Source of the DNA: Streptantibioticus ferralitis
Lineage (GTDB): Bacteria > Actinomycetota > Actinomycetes > Streptomycetales > Streptomycetaceae
Length of the DNA: 64,000 bases
Assembly: GCF_029223525.1 (NCBI RefSeq)
Contig: NZ_JARHTQ010000016.1
Location: 114,929-178,928, forward strand
Direction: 5' to 3'
Part shown: positions 23,600 to 33,300 of the stretch, one piece after another
How the letters are laid out: each line of letters opens with the position of its first letter
Position numbering within the stretch: the stretch's first letter is position 1
The notes under the pieces: generated by a model
Told to the model about the DNA's origin: nothing
The model's database searches: none
Seen by the model: only the letters and a program-made list of their open reading frames with translations
Program-made: the position numbers and the translations under genes

Positions 23600-25497
23600 G
23601 GTAGATCGACGGCTCCGGCCGATTCCTCGAGCGCAGCCTGAACTACTCCTCGAAAGAATCCTGGGACCTCGCCGTCGCCGATCAACAGTGTTCTGTCCAG
23701 AAGAGAGTTGTCGATCTCGCAGCACGTCTCGGGAAGGAGTGTGCAGGCATGGCAGGCAGCACGGTTGAGGTTGGCCAGAGACCTACCCGTCGAGTCGGCG
23801 CACAGAGGATCCTGTGAGCACCACTGCGCCGATTCGAGTAGCCGGATCAAGGTCTCGGCGAGGTTCGGTGGTTGCCCCTGGCGGACGAGGCCGCCCAACG
23901 TTCCCTCCGCATCCCCGGCGGCGGTGTAGATGAACACGCCCGCTTGGGGCGGAAGTCCGCTGCCCGGTGCGTGACTTCGGGCGTAGACACGCTCCCGAAG
24001 CGAGGCTGCGTTGTACCCACTGTCATATGAGAGTTGGCGGATGAAGTGATGGGCCAAGGTATGCAGCATAACGAATCGAGGGAGGAGCTCCGGACCGGAT
24101 TTTCCTCTGAGGCGGTCGGCCTTGAAAGAGGCGTCCAGATCGCGCTCGATGCGACGTGTCCAGTCGCGTACCGACGGCAGCCTCTCCCAAGCGCTCACAC
24201 GTTCCTCGTTGACGGCGATGAAGATTCCTTCGCCGTAGGTCTCCACGGCGGGCAGCCATCGGGTCGGGGCCTGCGTGTTGACCGATACGACACGCCCGCC
24301 CTCGCCCTCTTCGTCGTCGCCGGAGCTGGGCTCGTAGCGCGAGAATCCTTCGAGCGCGCGTACCTCGCGTACCCGGTCCGCGACAACGACTGCGGAGACG
24401 CTCACAGCCAGCTCCTGCATGGATTCAGGATCGCTGAGGCAGACCCCGAGGTGGGTACGGCGCACGGAGAATGTCTTTGAATCGGCGACTGATTCAGGGG
24501 CGAAAAATGCCGCCCATTCAGCGATACTGAGATCGTCGTCCGAATCAGCCGCAGACGGCATCGACGCCACTTCGTCGGCGTGGCGGCGTCGCAGAGTTTC
24601 CACGAATTCCTCCGGAACCTCGCACTGGTTGGCGATCACGGTTCTGAGGGCATCGGACATCGGGCCATCGTGCGCACTGTTGAAGTCCAGCCACATACAG
24701 TGATTGACAACCTTCTGGGTCAATTCGTCTTCCTCGGACAGACCCGTAGGTGCGGGGATGTCGATCGCCGAGTGTGTGATCGGGAAGTACACGTTGGAGG
24801 CGCCGCGCTGTACGGCTCGCGGTGTTTCCTCACAGGAGACCGCCTCGTCGGTATCGGATTGCCACGGGTGGGTTCCGGGGCACCCTCGGCCCATCTGCTT
24901 CAGGATGCTTTCCTGGCTGATTCCTGCCAGATTGCGTCCGGCCCGGCAGACAGCACAGACGATACGGAGGGCTTCCAGCCCGGAGGATTCGGGAGTGGCG
25001 ATGAATCGAAGCCGACGAACCTGGCATTGGCGCTGATCATGCCTGTCACTCTTGGAGTGAGCCCATCGATGCCAGTCGATGTCGGCCATATGGCCCGCCC
25101 TGCACACCTGGATGAAGCGCATCGGGGCCAGCTGCGGCTTTCCTGGGCAACGCCCGCAGATCGGTTGCCTGTCCCGTACCTCGTGATCCGTGCGCCAAAG
25201 CCGCATTTCCCTGCACTGAGGACAGAACAGCCACTTAGGGAAACGTACGTATGAGGGCCCGTTACGGGCCGCGTAGGCGGCCTTTCCGGAGGGGATGACG
25301 GGGGCCGAGCGGAACTCCGCAACCCGCAATTTCTTCGCGAGCCGCGGTGATTCCACCCGCTCGGCGCTCACCGCCCAGCTCCGGATATCGGCGGCTACGA
25401 ACGATTCGCCTCGGATGTCGATGATCCCGCCGACGCCGAAGGGCACGATGGTCTGTGCTCTGCGGACTTTGCGACGAATATCCTTCACTGCACTCAC
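23596..25497 (-). CDS. drmB: DrmB-like protein with C-terminal DUF1998-type domain
   Basis: The 633-residue product opens with RRKVRRAQTIVPFGVGGIID, matching the start of DISARM DrmB proteins (RRSQLxxxFGPGxxVD). Zinc-type Cys pairs follow: FCPQC (92/95) with CGRC (114/117), CRAGH, and CAVC. The C-terminal third carries the DUF1998-type cysteine cluster (WCSQDPLC, then AACHACTLLPETCC). In DISARM, DrmB partners the DrmA helicase and the pair blocks incoming DNA. GTG 25497, with AAAGGGA upstream and overlapping the DrmA stop (GTGA), is preferred to a start eight codons earlier. The family call is by motif and gene order; identity is likely low. Confidence 0.85.
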   Translation of the reverse strand: MSAVKDIRRKVRRAQTIVPFGVGGIIDIRGESFVAADIRSWAVSAERVESPRLAKKLRVAEFRSAPVIPSGKAAYAARNGPSYVRFPKWLFCPQCREMRLWRTDHEVRDRQPICGRCPGKPQLAPMRFIQVCRAGHMADIDWHRWAHSKSDRHDQRQCQVRRLRFIATPESSGLEALRIVCAVCRAGRNLAGISQESILKQMGRGCPGTHPWQSDTDEAVSCEETPRAVQRGASNVYFPITHSAIDIPAPTGLSEEDELTQKVVNHCMWLDFNSAHDGPMSDALRTVIANQCEVPEEFVETLRRRHADEVASMPSAADSDDDLSIAEWAAFFAPESVADSKTFSVRRTHLGVCLSDPESMQELAVSVSAVVVADRVREVRALEGFSRYEPSSGDDEEGEGGRVVSVNTQAPTRWLPAVETYGEGIFIAVNEERVSAWERLPSVRDWTRRIERDLDASFKADRLRGKSGPELLPRFVMLHTLAHHFIRQLSYDSGYNAASLRERVYARSHAPGSGLPPQAGVFIYTAAGDAEGTLGGLVRQGQPPNLAETLIRLLESAQWCSQDPLCADSTGRSLANLNRAACHACTLLPETCCEIDNSLLDRTLLIGDGEVPGFFRGVVQAALEESAGAVDLP

Positions 25498-28400
25498 GTT
25501 CCCTTTACGTAGACGAGGCACTCACGGTCGACGTTGCGCATCGACTGAGCCGTCTCCCACAAGCCGTCTTGCTTGCCGAAGTCGGTGAGGAGCGATGCGT
25601 GCGACCGCCCCTGGGGCCGGTAGTAGAGACGGCTGCCGTCGCCCCGCGCGATCTCGGCCTCCTGCCGCCAGGCTTCGATCAGCGAGTCCAGCTGTTCGGC
25701 GGCGGCATCGGCCTCGCCTGGATCGGCCCGGCGCACATGATCGACCACGAGGTCACGGATCCGGGAGACTTCGGCCGTGTGATCAAGAACGTCCCCAGCC
25801 TTGTTCTCCGCGCTCAGGCCGATTCCGTGTCGTACCAGGATGGCGAGCACGGCGTGTAGGGCTCGGTTGCGAGAGGGCATGGACCACGGTGTGACGCTGG
25901 TGGGTTCGACGTGCCGGTAGAGCGAGCGGTGGTAGACACCGAACGATTCGTAGTGGGACCGGTCGCGTGGTTTGGTCGAGCGGAAGAGTGTGACGATCAG
26001 TCCCGGCACATGGCGACGGCCTACGCGGCTGGTGGCCTGGATGTATTCCGATGTCGTCTTGGGTTGCCCGTTCATGACCATGAGACCGAGCCGTGGAACG
26101 TCGACACCCACCGAGAGCATGTTGGTGGTGGCGAGGAAGGAGACACTGCCGCGTTCCTTGAAACTCTTGCCCAGGCGCTCGAGGAGTCGTGGCTGAGCGG
26201 CGCGTGGAACATTGCTGGTGAGCTCGACCACCGAGTCGTCGTTGAGCTTGCGTCGCCGAGTGCCGTCCTTCGTCAGATGCTCGAGACGCGCAGGGATGTC
26301 GTCTCGCGCGATCGTGACGGTTCGACCGAGTTCCCGCAGACTGTTGTGATAGGCGACCACAGTCCAGTACGCGTCGCGAAGAGCATCGTCGTCACAGATC
26401 TCCTTCGGGGCCTGCAAGGCGGCGGCGCCCACGTGAACGGTCGAGGTCGAGGCCGTGTGCCCCTGTGCCATGACACCCACGTACAGACGCCCGGGCTTGT
26501 TCTCGTCCGGTGACGCGAAATAGGAGTGGCCAGCCTTGATCCCCGCCGGAGGGAAGAGCTGTGCCGGGCGGCCGTAAAGGCTGCGGATCTGGTCCTGCGA
26601 GCGTCGGATAGTTGCTGTTGACGCGATGACCTTCGGTACGGTTCCGCGCCAGGCGCATAGTTCGAGAATGGCCGATTCGTACAGGCCGACTGTTGTTCCC
26701 AATGGGCCAGCCAGCAGGTGCAACTCGTCCTGAATCACCAGTGAGGGTGCGCGCATGCCGTTTCTGCCGAAGAGGCTGCCGGCCTCCGGCTCCCACGCCA
26801 GTCGTGCGAACTTGTCCACGGTGCCGAGCACGAAGGTCGGGGGTTCCTTGTAGATCTGTTCGTCCACGACGGACACCGGAAGCCACTCGTGGAAGACACA
26901 GGAGTCGCGCGGACAGAAGAACGAGGTGGCGACTCCATCTGCCCGGATGCCGAAGTCCCGGTCCTGCCCCTGCCGTTCCGGGACGATCTCGGTTCCGCAC
27001 CAGGGACAGCGTTCCAGCAGGAAGCGATCATCGGGTGCGTTCATCTGCTTCAGGTCACCGAGCTTGTCCTGCGCGGAAGAGATCTTGTTCGGTGTCGTCT
27101 CGTTGCCCACCCAGAGTCCGATGGAGATGGGCTCCTGCCCCAGATCGTGGGGCAGCGGGCCGTCGAGTCCCTTCCTGATGTACTCCAGGGCACAGATGGC
27201 AGTCGCCGTGCGCTGGAACTGCTGTGTGGTGAGAAGACTCAGCGTGTATCGGCTCAGAACGGCCGTGCCGCCCCCGGCAGCGCCGAACCGCAGCCGTCGC
27301 CAGAGGATCTCGAAGCACGCAGTGAGGAGGTATGCCTCCGTCTTGCCTCCACCTGTGGGAAACCAGATGAGGTCGACCGTCTTACGGTCTTCGTGCTCAG
27401 GGTTCATAAGGCCCTGGACCACGAGCAGGAAGTAGGCAAGTTGGAACGGGTGCCACGCATAGTCGCGATCGGGCTCGGACAGTTCAAGTACTTCGCCGTT
27501 CCTGCGGCGACGGCTGCCCGCCAGTTCCGGGCGGCTGTGGAGCATCTGGAGCGCCATGGCCCGGTTGGCAAGGCGAAAAGCCTCGCGTGCTTGGGCTCCT
27601 GCGGAGGTTGCTGCGGTGAGGGCCTCCACCCCCGACGTCATGCGGTCGAGTGCGGTCCCGATGCGGTGGAGGATGCGTGCGGATGGTGCTGCGGCCCATT
27701 GCTGCAGGCCCTTCGCCTCCGATTGCTGGGACTCGAACCATCGGTGATAGCCCAGGACGAAGGCGTGCAGTTCGGCCCGGAGGTCCTCCACTGCGATATC
27801 GGTGTCGGACAGGTGCGCGAGGTTGAGTACCGGTAGGTCCGTGGGGCCGTCGGGTTTGATGTGCTCGACCACCTGCTGAGGCATCACCTGCGCTCGCACG
27901 GTGGTGACCTGGGCGGGGTCGTCGTCCCACTCGACGGCACATCCGTGTCCCACGGCCCTGGTCACGATATGCCGGTACTGGACGCGAAGTTCCTGCTCTT
28001 CCTCGTCGCGGCTGTTGAGACGGGTGCTCGGATACTCGAGGATCGATCCTTCGAGTGTCGTCGCCTGCAGTTCGGCCTGGAAGAGCATCAGGTCGCGGTC
28101 CTTGTAGGTGCTCTCCTCCTCGTCATGCGCGTTGGCCAACACGCAGGTGACGAGATGTCCGACGCCGAAAGGGCGCCACCGGACATGGAGACGACCGTGA
28201 CCGTCCAGAACGCCGATAGGGGACGTCCGTCCCGCGGCGACGGTCTCCGTTGTGGAAAGCCGCGGTTGCCTTCGCCAGCTGCGACGCCCGCCCTCACGGG
28301 ATGTTACGTAGCGGGAAGCGCCACAAATCACCTTGATTTCTTGCGCGTTGGTGAAGAAGGAGAATCCGAGAGATGAGGGCAGCCAGGCGTTGGCCTCGGC

Positions 28401-28652
28401 TACCGGATCGTCGGCGAAGCTGTCCTCCTCTCCGTTTCCGGACTGGGTCTCGTTGAAGTCCTGCTCGCCGTCGTCTTGGGAGTGCTCCAGCAAGGAAGCG
28501 CCGCGCGGATACAACGTGCCCATCATGTAGCGCCGGTCAGGCGGGTCGACGAGGATCTCGTCGTCGGCGACGGCCGGGCCCACTAGCTGGTCGCGGAGGT
28601 ACGCCACAAAGTCGGCTCGGTGATCGGAGAGCCGTGATGCCCAGTCGTTCAC
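25494..28652 (-). CDS. drmA: DrmA-like (YprA-family) SF2 helicase
   Basis: This 1,052-residue protein is the core helicase of the island. Walker A is FPTGGGKTEAYL (about 430-441), the form typical of DrmA/YprA-type helicases. The DEAD-box equivalent is QDELHLL (about 642-648), and motif VI is QATSRVGRRH (about 870). An insert between motifs carries Cys residues (CPWCGTE; CPRDSC, about 550-585) likely to bind zinc. The N-terminal 400 residues are family-specific. In DISARM, DrmA and DrmB together bind and sense non-self DNA. GTG 28652 overlaps the upstream stop by 4 nt and its own stop overlaps DrmB. No DrmC (phospholipase D), DrmD or DrmE gene is adjacent. Confidence 0.9.
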   Translation of the reverse strand: MNDWASRLSDHRADFVAYLRDQLVGPAVADDEILVDPPDRRYMMGTLYPRGASLLEHSQDDGEQDFNETQSGNGEEDSFADDPVAEANAWLPSSLGFSFFTNAQEIKVICGASRYVTSREGGRRSWRRQPRLSTTETVAAGRTSPIGVLDGHGRLHVRWRPFGVGHLVTCVLANAHDEEESTYKDRDLMLFQAELQATTLEGSILEYPSTRLNSRDEEEQELRVQYRHIVTRAVGHGCAVEWDDDPAQVTTVRAQVMPQQVVEHIKPDGPTDLPVLNLAHLSDTDIAVEDLRAELHAFVLGYHRWFESQQSEAKGLQQWAAAPSARILHRIGTALDRMTSGVEALTAATSAGAQAREAFRLANRAMALQMLHSRPELAGSRRRRNGEVLELSEPDRDYAWHPFQLAYFLLVVQGLMNPEHEDRKTVDLIWFPTGGGKTEAYLLTACFEILWRRLRFGAAGGGTAVLSRYTLSLLTTQQFQRTATAICALEYIRKGLDGPLPHDLGQEPISIGLWVGNETTPNKISSAQDKLGDLKQMNAPDDRFLLERCPWCGTEIVPERQGQDRDFGIRADGVATSFFCPRDSCVFHEWLPVSVVDEQIYKEPPTFVLGTVDKFARLAWEPEAGSLFGRNGMRAPSLVIQDELHLLAGPLGTTVGLYESAILELCAWRGTVPKVIASTATIRRSQDQIRSLYGRPAQLFPPAGIKAGHSYFASPDENKPGRLYVGVMAQGHTASTSTVHVGAAALQAPKEICDDDALRDAYWTVVAYHNSLRELGRTVTIARDDIPARLEHLTKDGTRRRKLNDDSVVELTSNVPRAAQPRLLERLGKSFKERGSVSFLATTNMLSVGVDVPRLGLMVMNGQPKTTSEYIQATSRVGRRHVPGLIVTLFRSTKPRDRSHYESFGVYHRSLYRHVEPTSVTPWSMPSRNRALHAVLAILVRHGIGLSAENKAGDVLDHTAEVSRIRDLVVDHVRRADPGEADAAAEQLDSLIEAWRQEAEIARGDGSRLYYRPQGRSHASLLTDFGKQDGLWETAQSMRNVDRECLVYVKGT

Positions 28653-30265
28653 TTGAGACGCCCCTCTCGCATCAGGGCGGCTGCTCCCAAGTCTTTCAAT
28701 ATCTGGCGGGTGCCGGGCTGGCAGGCCACCCAGAGCTGGGCACGGGCCCTGGTCCAGGCGACGTAGAGCGCGTCGAGGCGACCCTCGAGGTGTTCAGGTG
28801 CGAGGTCGATCAGACAGACGACATGGTTCTCGTGGCCCTTGAAGTCGGGGAGGGACGACCAGGTGAGACGGTGCTTCGTGCGGTCAGTTCCGACCACATC
28901 GGCGAATCGCTCGATTTTTGAGGCTCGCTGTGACAGACGGGCCGAGCTTGATTCCCAGTTGCCGGAGGAGGACAGCACCGTGATGTCCCGCGGTGAGACA
29001 CCCTCCTGCACGAGTTCGTTCACGTAGGCGTCGAGAGTGGAGGCCTCCTCTACAGCATCGTGCACGTCGACGAAGCGGACCGGCTCACCCTCACCCGCGG
29101 AGGCGATACCCAGGTCGGCGCCCGTGTAGAGGCGGACCTGCTTGACGATCTGCACGGTGTTGCGGCAGTTGCGCTTCATGGGCCCGTATACGGAGCCGAG
29201 TGAGTCCAGGTACTCCCAGGCGTCGGGATCGTAGGCGTTTAGATCCAGTACCTGGTTGTTCTGGTCCAGCATGAAGATCCATCGGCCCTCAGCGAGGCCA
29301 CCCGAGACGAGATGCTCCAGGGTATCGAGACTCTCGAGGGTCATCAGATCCTGCGCCTCGTCCACGATCAGTTGGTCGAACACGCGCCCCTGAACCTCGT
29401 CGAGGCGGTTGAACGGCAGGACAGTGATCGCTTGGTCGGCGAGGATGTGGCCCAGATGGGTCGCCAGTGTGGTGCTCGCACAGGTGAAGAGAACGCTGCC
29501 ATGGGCGGACTTGCGACGGGCCGCTTCGGCGGCGAGAAACGTCTTGCCGGTGCCAGCGCCACCGGTCCAGATGAGGCGTGGGTTGGACTCCGATTCGTCA
29601 AGTCTGTCGAACTGTTCTTGGGTGAGGCGTTCGAAGGCGACGTCGAGATGGGTCAGTCGGGACTGCAGATTGGGTACGAGGTCGAAATCCGGGCGGATGG
29701 CCTCGAGCATCTTCTTGCGGAGGGAGGCGGGGACGGGGGTGCGGGCCCACCTGTTCTGCGTCAGCCAGAAGCGAGTGGCCCGATCGATGCCCTGTGCCAA
29801 ACCGCGTCCGCCGTCGTACGCGGTGGTACCGAGGTACTGTTGCGGCTCGAACTCGGTCGTGCGTCGGACGTCGACGTCCGTGGTGATCACGAGGTATCCG
29901 CTGGGGACACCGTGGTCTCTCAAGTCACCGATCAGGGCGCTGATCTCCCGATCGAACTCGTGCATACCCCCGCTGGCCTGTGCAAAAGGGCTCTCCTTCG
30001 GGCCCTCCTCGCGACCGGGCGGACCGTAGTACCACTTCCCGTCGCGTTGGTGGACCCGACCGCCCTTGACCTCGATGAAGAGCAGGATGTCGGGCATGAT
30101 GACGACGAAGTCGATCTCGCCGACACGCTTCTTGTGGTGCTGGGGGAGATGAACCGTGTGCAGCGCGACGCTCTGGTCATCGGGGATCGCCTTGAGCGCC
30201 GCGAACACACTGCGCTCGGCCTGGCTCCTGGTGCTGCTCGAGATCTCGCTCGGAATGATGCGCAT
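28649..30265 (-). CDS. NERD nuclease-domain/SF1 helicase fusion
   Basis: The 538-residue protein begins with a NERD (nuclease-related) domain of the PD-(D/E)xK fold: GEIDFVVIMPDILLFIEVKGG (about 49-69), with Asp52, Glu65 and Lys67 as candidate catalytic residues. The second half is a UvrD-like SF1 helicase with Walker A GGAGTGKT (235-242), Walker B LIVDEAQDL (299-307) and helicase motifs LDALYVAWTRARAQL. It may nick or degrade DNA and unwind it from that point. ATG 30265 has GGAGA upstream. It is the first gene of the four-gene minus-strand operon, divergent from the sigma-GHKL gene, and probably supplies the nuclease activity that DISARM gets elsewhere. Confidence 0.88.
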   Translation of the reverse strand: MRIIPSEISSSTRSQAERSVFAALKAIPDDQSVALHTVHLPQHHKKRVGEIDFVVIMPDILLFIEVKGGRVHQRDGKWYYGPPGREEGPKESPFAQASGGMHEFDREISALIGDLRDHGVPSGYLVITTDVDVRRTTEFEPQQYLGTTAYDGGRGLAQGIDRATRFWLTQNRWARTPVPASLRKKMLEAIRPDFDLVPNLQSRLTHLDVAFERLTQEQFDRLDESESNPRLIWTGGAGTGKTFLAAEAARRKSAHGSVLFTCASTTLATHLGHILADQAITVLPFNRLDEVQGRVFDQLIVDEAQDLMTLESLDTLEHLVSGGLAEGRWIFMLDQNNQVLDLNAYDPDAWEYLDSLGSVYGPMKRNCRNTVQIVKQVRLYTGADLGIASAGEGEPVRFVDVHDAVEEASTLDAYVNELVQEGVSPRDITVLSSSGNWESSSARLSQRASKIERFADVVGTDRTKHRLTWSSLPDFKGHENHVVCLIDLAPEHLEGRLDALYVAWTRARAQLWVACQPGTRQILKDLGAAALMREGRLK

Positions 30266-30285
30266 CAACTCTCCCCATGGTCACG

Positions 30286-30315
30286 CCAACACGGCTTCAA
30301 AATACCGAGTGTTGG
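30286..30315. promoter_or_regulatory. inverted repeat in the divergent promoter region of the defence island
   Basis: CCAACAC (30286-30292) and GTGTTGG (30309-30315) form a perfect 7-bp inverted repeat with a 16-bp spacer, about two helical turns centre to centre. It lies in the only 104-bp gap between the minus-strand helicase operon and the plus-strand sigma-GHKL operon. It is a candidate operator for the XRE-like part of the sigma-GHKL protein. Confidence 0.45.
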
Positions 30316-30369
30316 ACCCTCGGGGCGCGGGCTCTGGCGAGAAGGATGGGCGCGACGGCCGGATGAGTG

Positions 30370-33300
30370 ATGGACTACGAGGAAACAGAGACAGAGCGCG
30401 GGAGCGTGATGACCACGGAGCGGGGCGCTGTACCCAGCACGCGGATGGATGACGCTGGTCGGGACCTGCTCGTCGGCCTCATACGTCGATTCACGGCCGA
30501 AGGACTTGAACGCCGTGCGGCTCTGCGGCAGGTGATGAGGGCTGCGCGCCTCGACGAGCAGGAGACCCATGCCTTGTATGAGGCCGTGGTCTCGGCGGAG
30601 GTGGAAGACGAACCCGTCGAAGAGGAGCCTGACTTCAGGCAGAGCATGACCTCAGACGACGAGGCTGGTCTCGACGGTGGTTTCGATGACTTGGATCCCC
30701 CCGAGGAGGAAGAGGAAGTCCCGGACCTCGAGTCCCTTCGAGGGACGGTGCGTATCACCGACATGGAAGCGGCTCGTCGAACGGCTCGGGAGCTGCTCGA
30801 GGTCGATCGCAGGCGGGTGAACCGGCACCGTCGGCTGCTGAGCGCCGAGGAGGAAGTGGGGCTCTGCCTCTTGTTCCGAGGAGCGAGAAAGTCGTCGGAG
30901 GCGTTGCCCGATGGCTACCTGGCGGGGCTTCCGCGAGAGAGCGAGGCGTACAGGGCCTTATCCGCCATGGTTGTCCATAATCAGCGACTCGTTCACAAGA
31001 TCCTGCATGGTATGGGGCGTCGGGCGGGTAGTCCCATGTATGAGGATCTTGCGCAGCATGGCATGATCGGGCTCATCCGCGCTGTGGAGAAGTTTGATGT
31101 TTCCATGGGGTGCAAATTTTCCACCTATGCCACCTGGTGGATTCGGCAGCGCATCACTCGGGCTGTAATAAACGAAGAGGCAGCCATTCGGCTCCCAGTA
31201 CATATCTGGACCGACGTGGAGAAGGTGCGGAAGAAGGAGCGGGTCTTTCTCGATCAAGGCAGAAGCCCCAATGTGGATGACTTTGCCTTGGCGTGTGAGA
31301 TCAGTCCCGCAAGGGTGGTGGAGTGTCTGCGGTTGGCCCATCGGGCGGTTCTCTCGCTTGAGCAACCCGTAGGCGAGACCGTGACTCTGGGAGAACTGGT
31401 CGTTGATGAGTTTCGGCCGGTGCCGAGCCCGGAGCAGGCACTCTGGTTCGAATTCGAGCGTCAGGAGCTGTTCCAACTCTTCGATGCGTGCGTGTTCACT
31501 GAGAGAACTCGGAAAGTTCTTCTGTTGCGATACGGGTTTATCGACGGTGTGCCCTGGACGCTGGACGAAATCGGTAGGCAATTCGGAGTCACGCGCGAAC
31601 GCATTCGGCAGATCGAGAAGCGTGCACTGAAGGACCTTAGGATCCAAATGGGACTGGATCCCGACGATCCTGACCTGGAACGCCGCCGTCTGAGGGCCGC
31701 TCGGAAGATCGTTCAGGAGGCCGCTGAAGGGACCGAACCTCCGGGGAGGCGGGAGGACACGGGGGCCGGCGAGTCGACGCCGAATGACAGCGTCGGCACG
31801 CCGGAGGAAGAGAGCAATTCCGAGGGGAGAGAGGGAACGGTGGCCTCGGAGGGAACGGAGTTCGGTCGGTGGTTGGCCGAGCGGATGCAAGGAACTGGAA
31901 CAGATACAAGCGAATTGGCACACCAGTTGGGAGTGACGAGAGCGCTTGTCGAGGCCTGGCTCGACAAACGCTCCGTGCCTCGCCCGGACCTTTTGGTCAG
32001 GGTGCAGGAAGTCCTCGGAGTCGAGAGCGAAACCGGGCGGTGCTCCTCGGTGAGTCCGAAGCGACAGGATGAACCCGCGGAGACGCCAGTCGCGTGGTAT
32101 CACCGCCCCGGACACGACGATGGGGGACGGGAGTTCGGCAACGCGGCGGCCTTCGCCTTCGAGGCCGATTTGGAGGTCCTGGCCCGCGAGGCGACTCAGA
32201 ACAGCCTGGACGAGCGTGACAGGAGCAACGACCGCCCGGTCAGAGTTCGTTACACCCTGCATGAACTGACCGGTGACACTCTGGCCCGGTTCCTCACGGC
32301 GATCCGCTGGCATGACCTCCACCCGCACTATGAGGCGGCCGCCGCCCAAGACCAGAAGGTCGGACGCGTCATCAGCGCTGGTCTGCGGGAGATGTTCGAG
32401 CGGGATCGCCTGGTCCTTCTCCGCATCGACGACTACAACGCCAACGGACTGACCGGTGACGACTACGAGGACGGCCGATTCGCTGCCGTGGTGCGGCGCC
32501 AACTCGAAAGCCGCAAGTCGGATGTGGCGGCCGGCGGTTCATACGGTCTCGGAAAGGCCACGCTCTGGGCGACCAGCCGTCTGGGGCTCGTCCTCATGAA
32601 CTCCACGCTCAGCGAGCCGCACGAGGGACACACCCAGCGGCGGCTGATCGGACGACTCGATTTGCCCTGGCGGGAGGTGGACCGCAGGAGATTCGCCGGT
32701 CCCGCTTGGCTGGGTCGGCCGGATGTCGAGGCGGACAACGCAGAGGTCGTCCGTTCCTGGTGGGCTGACGAAGAGACGGTCGAGAGCCTGCATCTCACCC
32801 GCGATGGCGACGACCCGGGAACATCCTTCTTGATCGTCGGAGCACATGACGTGGCCAGCCTCGCCGCGGCCGGGCAGGACCAAGAAGGCGACGTGGGTGA
32901 TGACGAGGACAGCCTGGAGCGCATGCACCAGAGGTTGGTTCGCGCGCTCGGGCGTAATTTTTGGGCTTCGATGACAGCGGGAGGCGACCGTGGGCCACTG
33001 CTGGAGGCATCGGTGCGGACCCTGCGCAATGGAGTGGAGCACCTTGAGGAGGAGAGAGTCGAGCCACAGGTCCATCAACCCGCGCGTTCTCGTGCTCTTC
33101 AAGCCTTCCTGAGCGGTACAACGGTGGACCGTCTCACCGAGGCAGGCCAAGTAGCGCTCACCACAGTGCCATTGAAGGTTCCCGCCAGGGATGGTCTTAC
33201 CGATACGGCCGGCGAGCACCGGGCGGTGCTCCTCGTCACCGAAGCCACGGACGCCGATGGCAGGATCAACCAGGTGACCGCGATGCGCGGCAATCGAATG

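Noticed and set aside
30958..32502. 514-codon minus-strand frame inside the sigma-GHKL gene
   Set aside because: Antisense shadow; no start signal or family features, whereas the plus frame encodes textbook sigma motifs.
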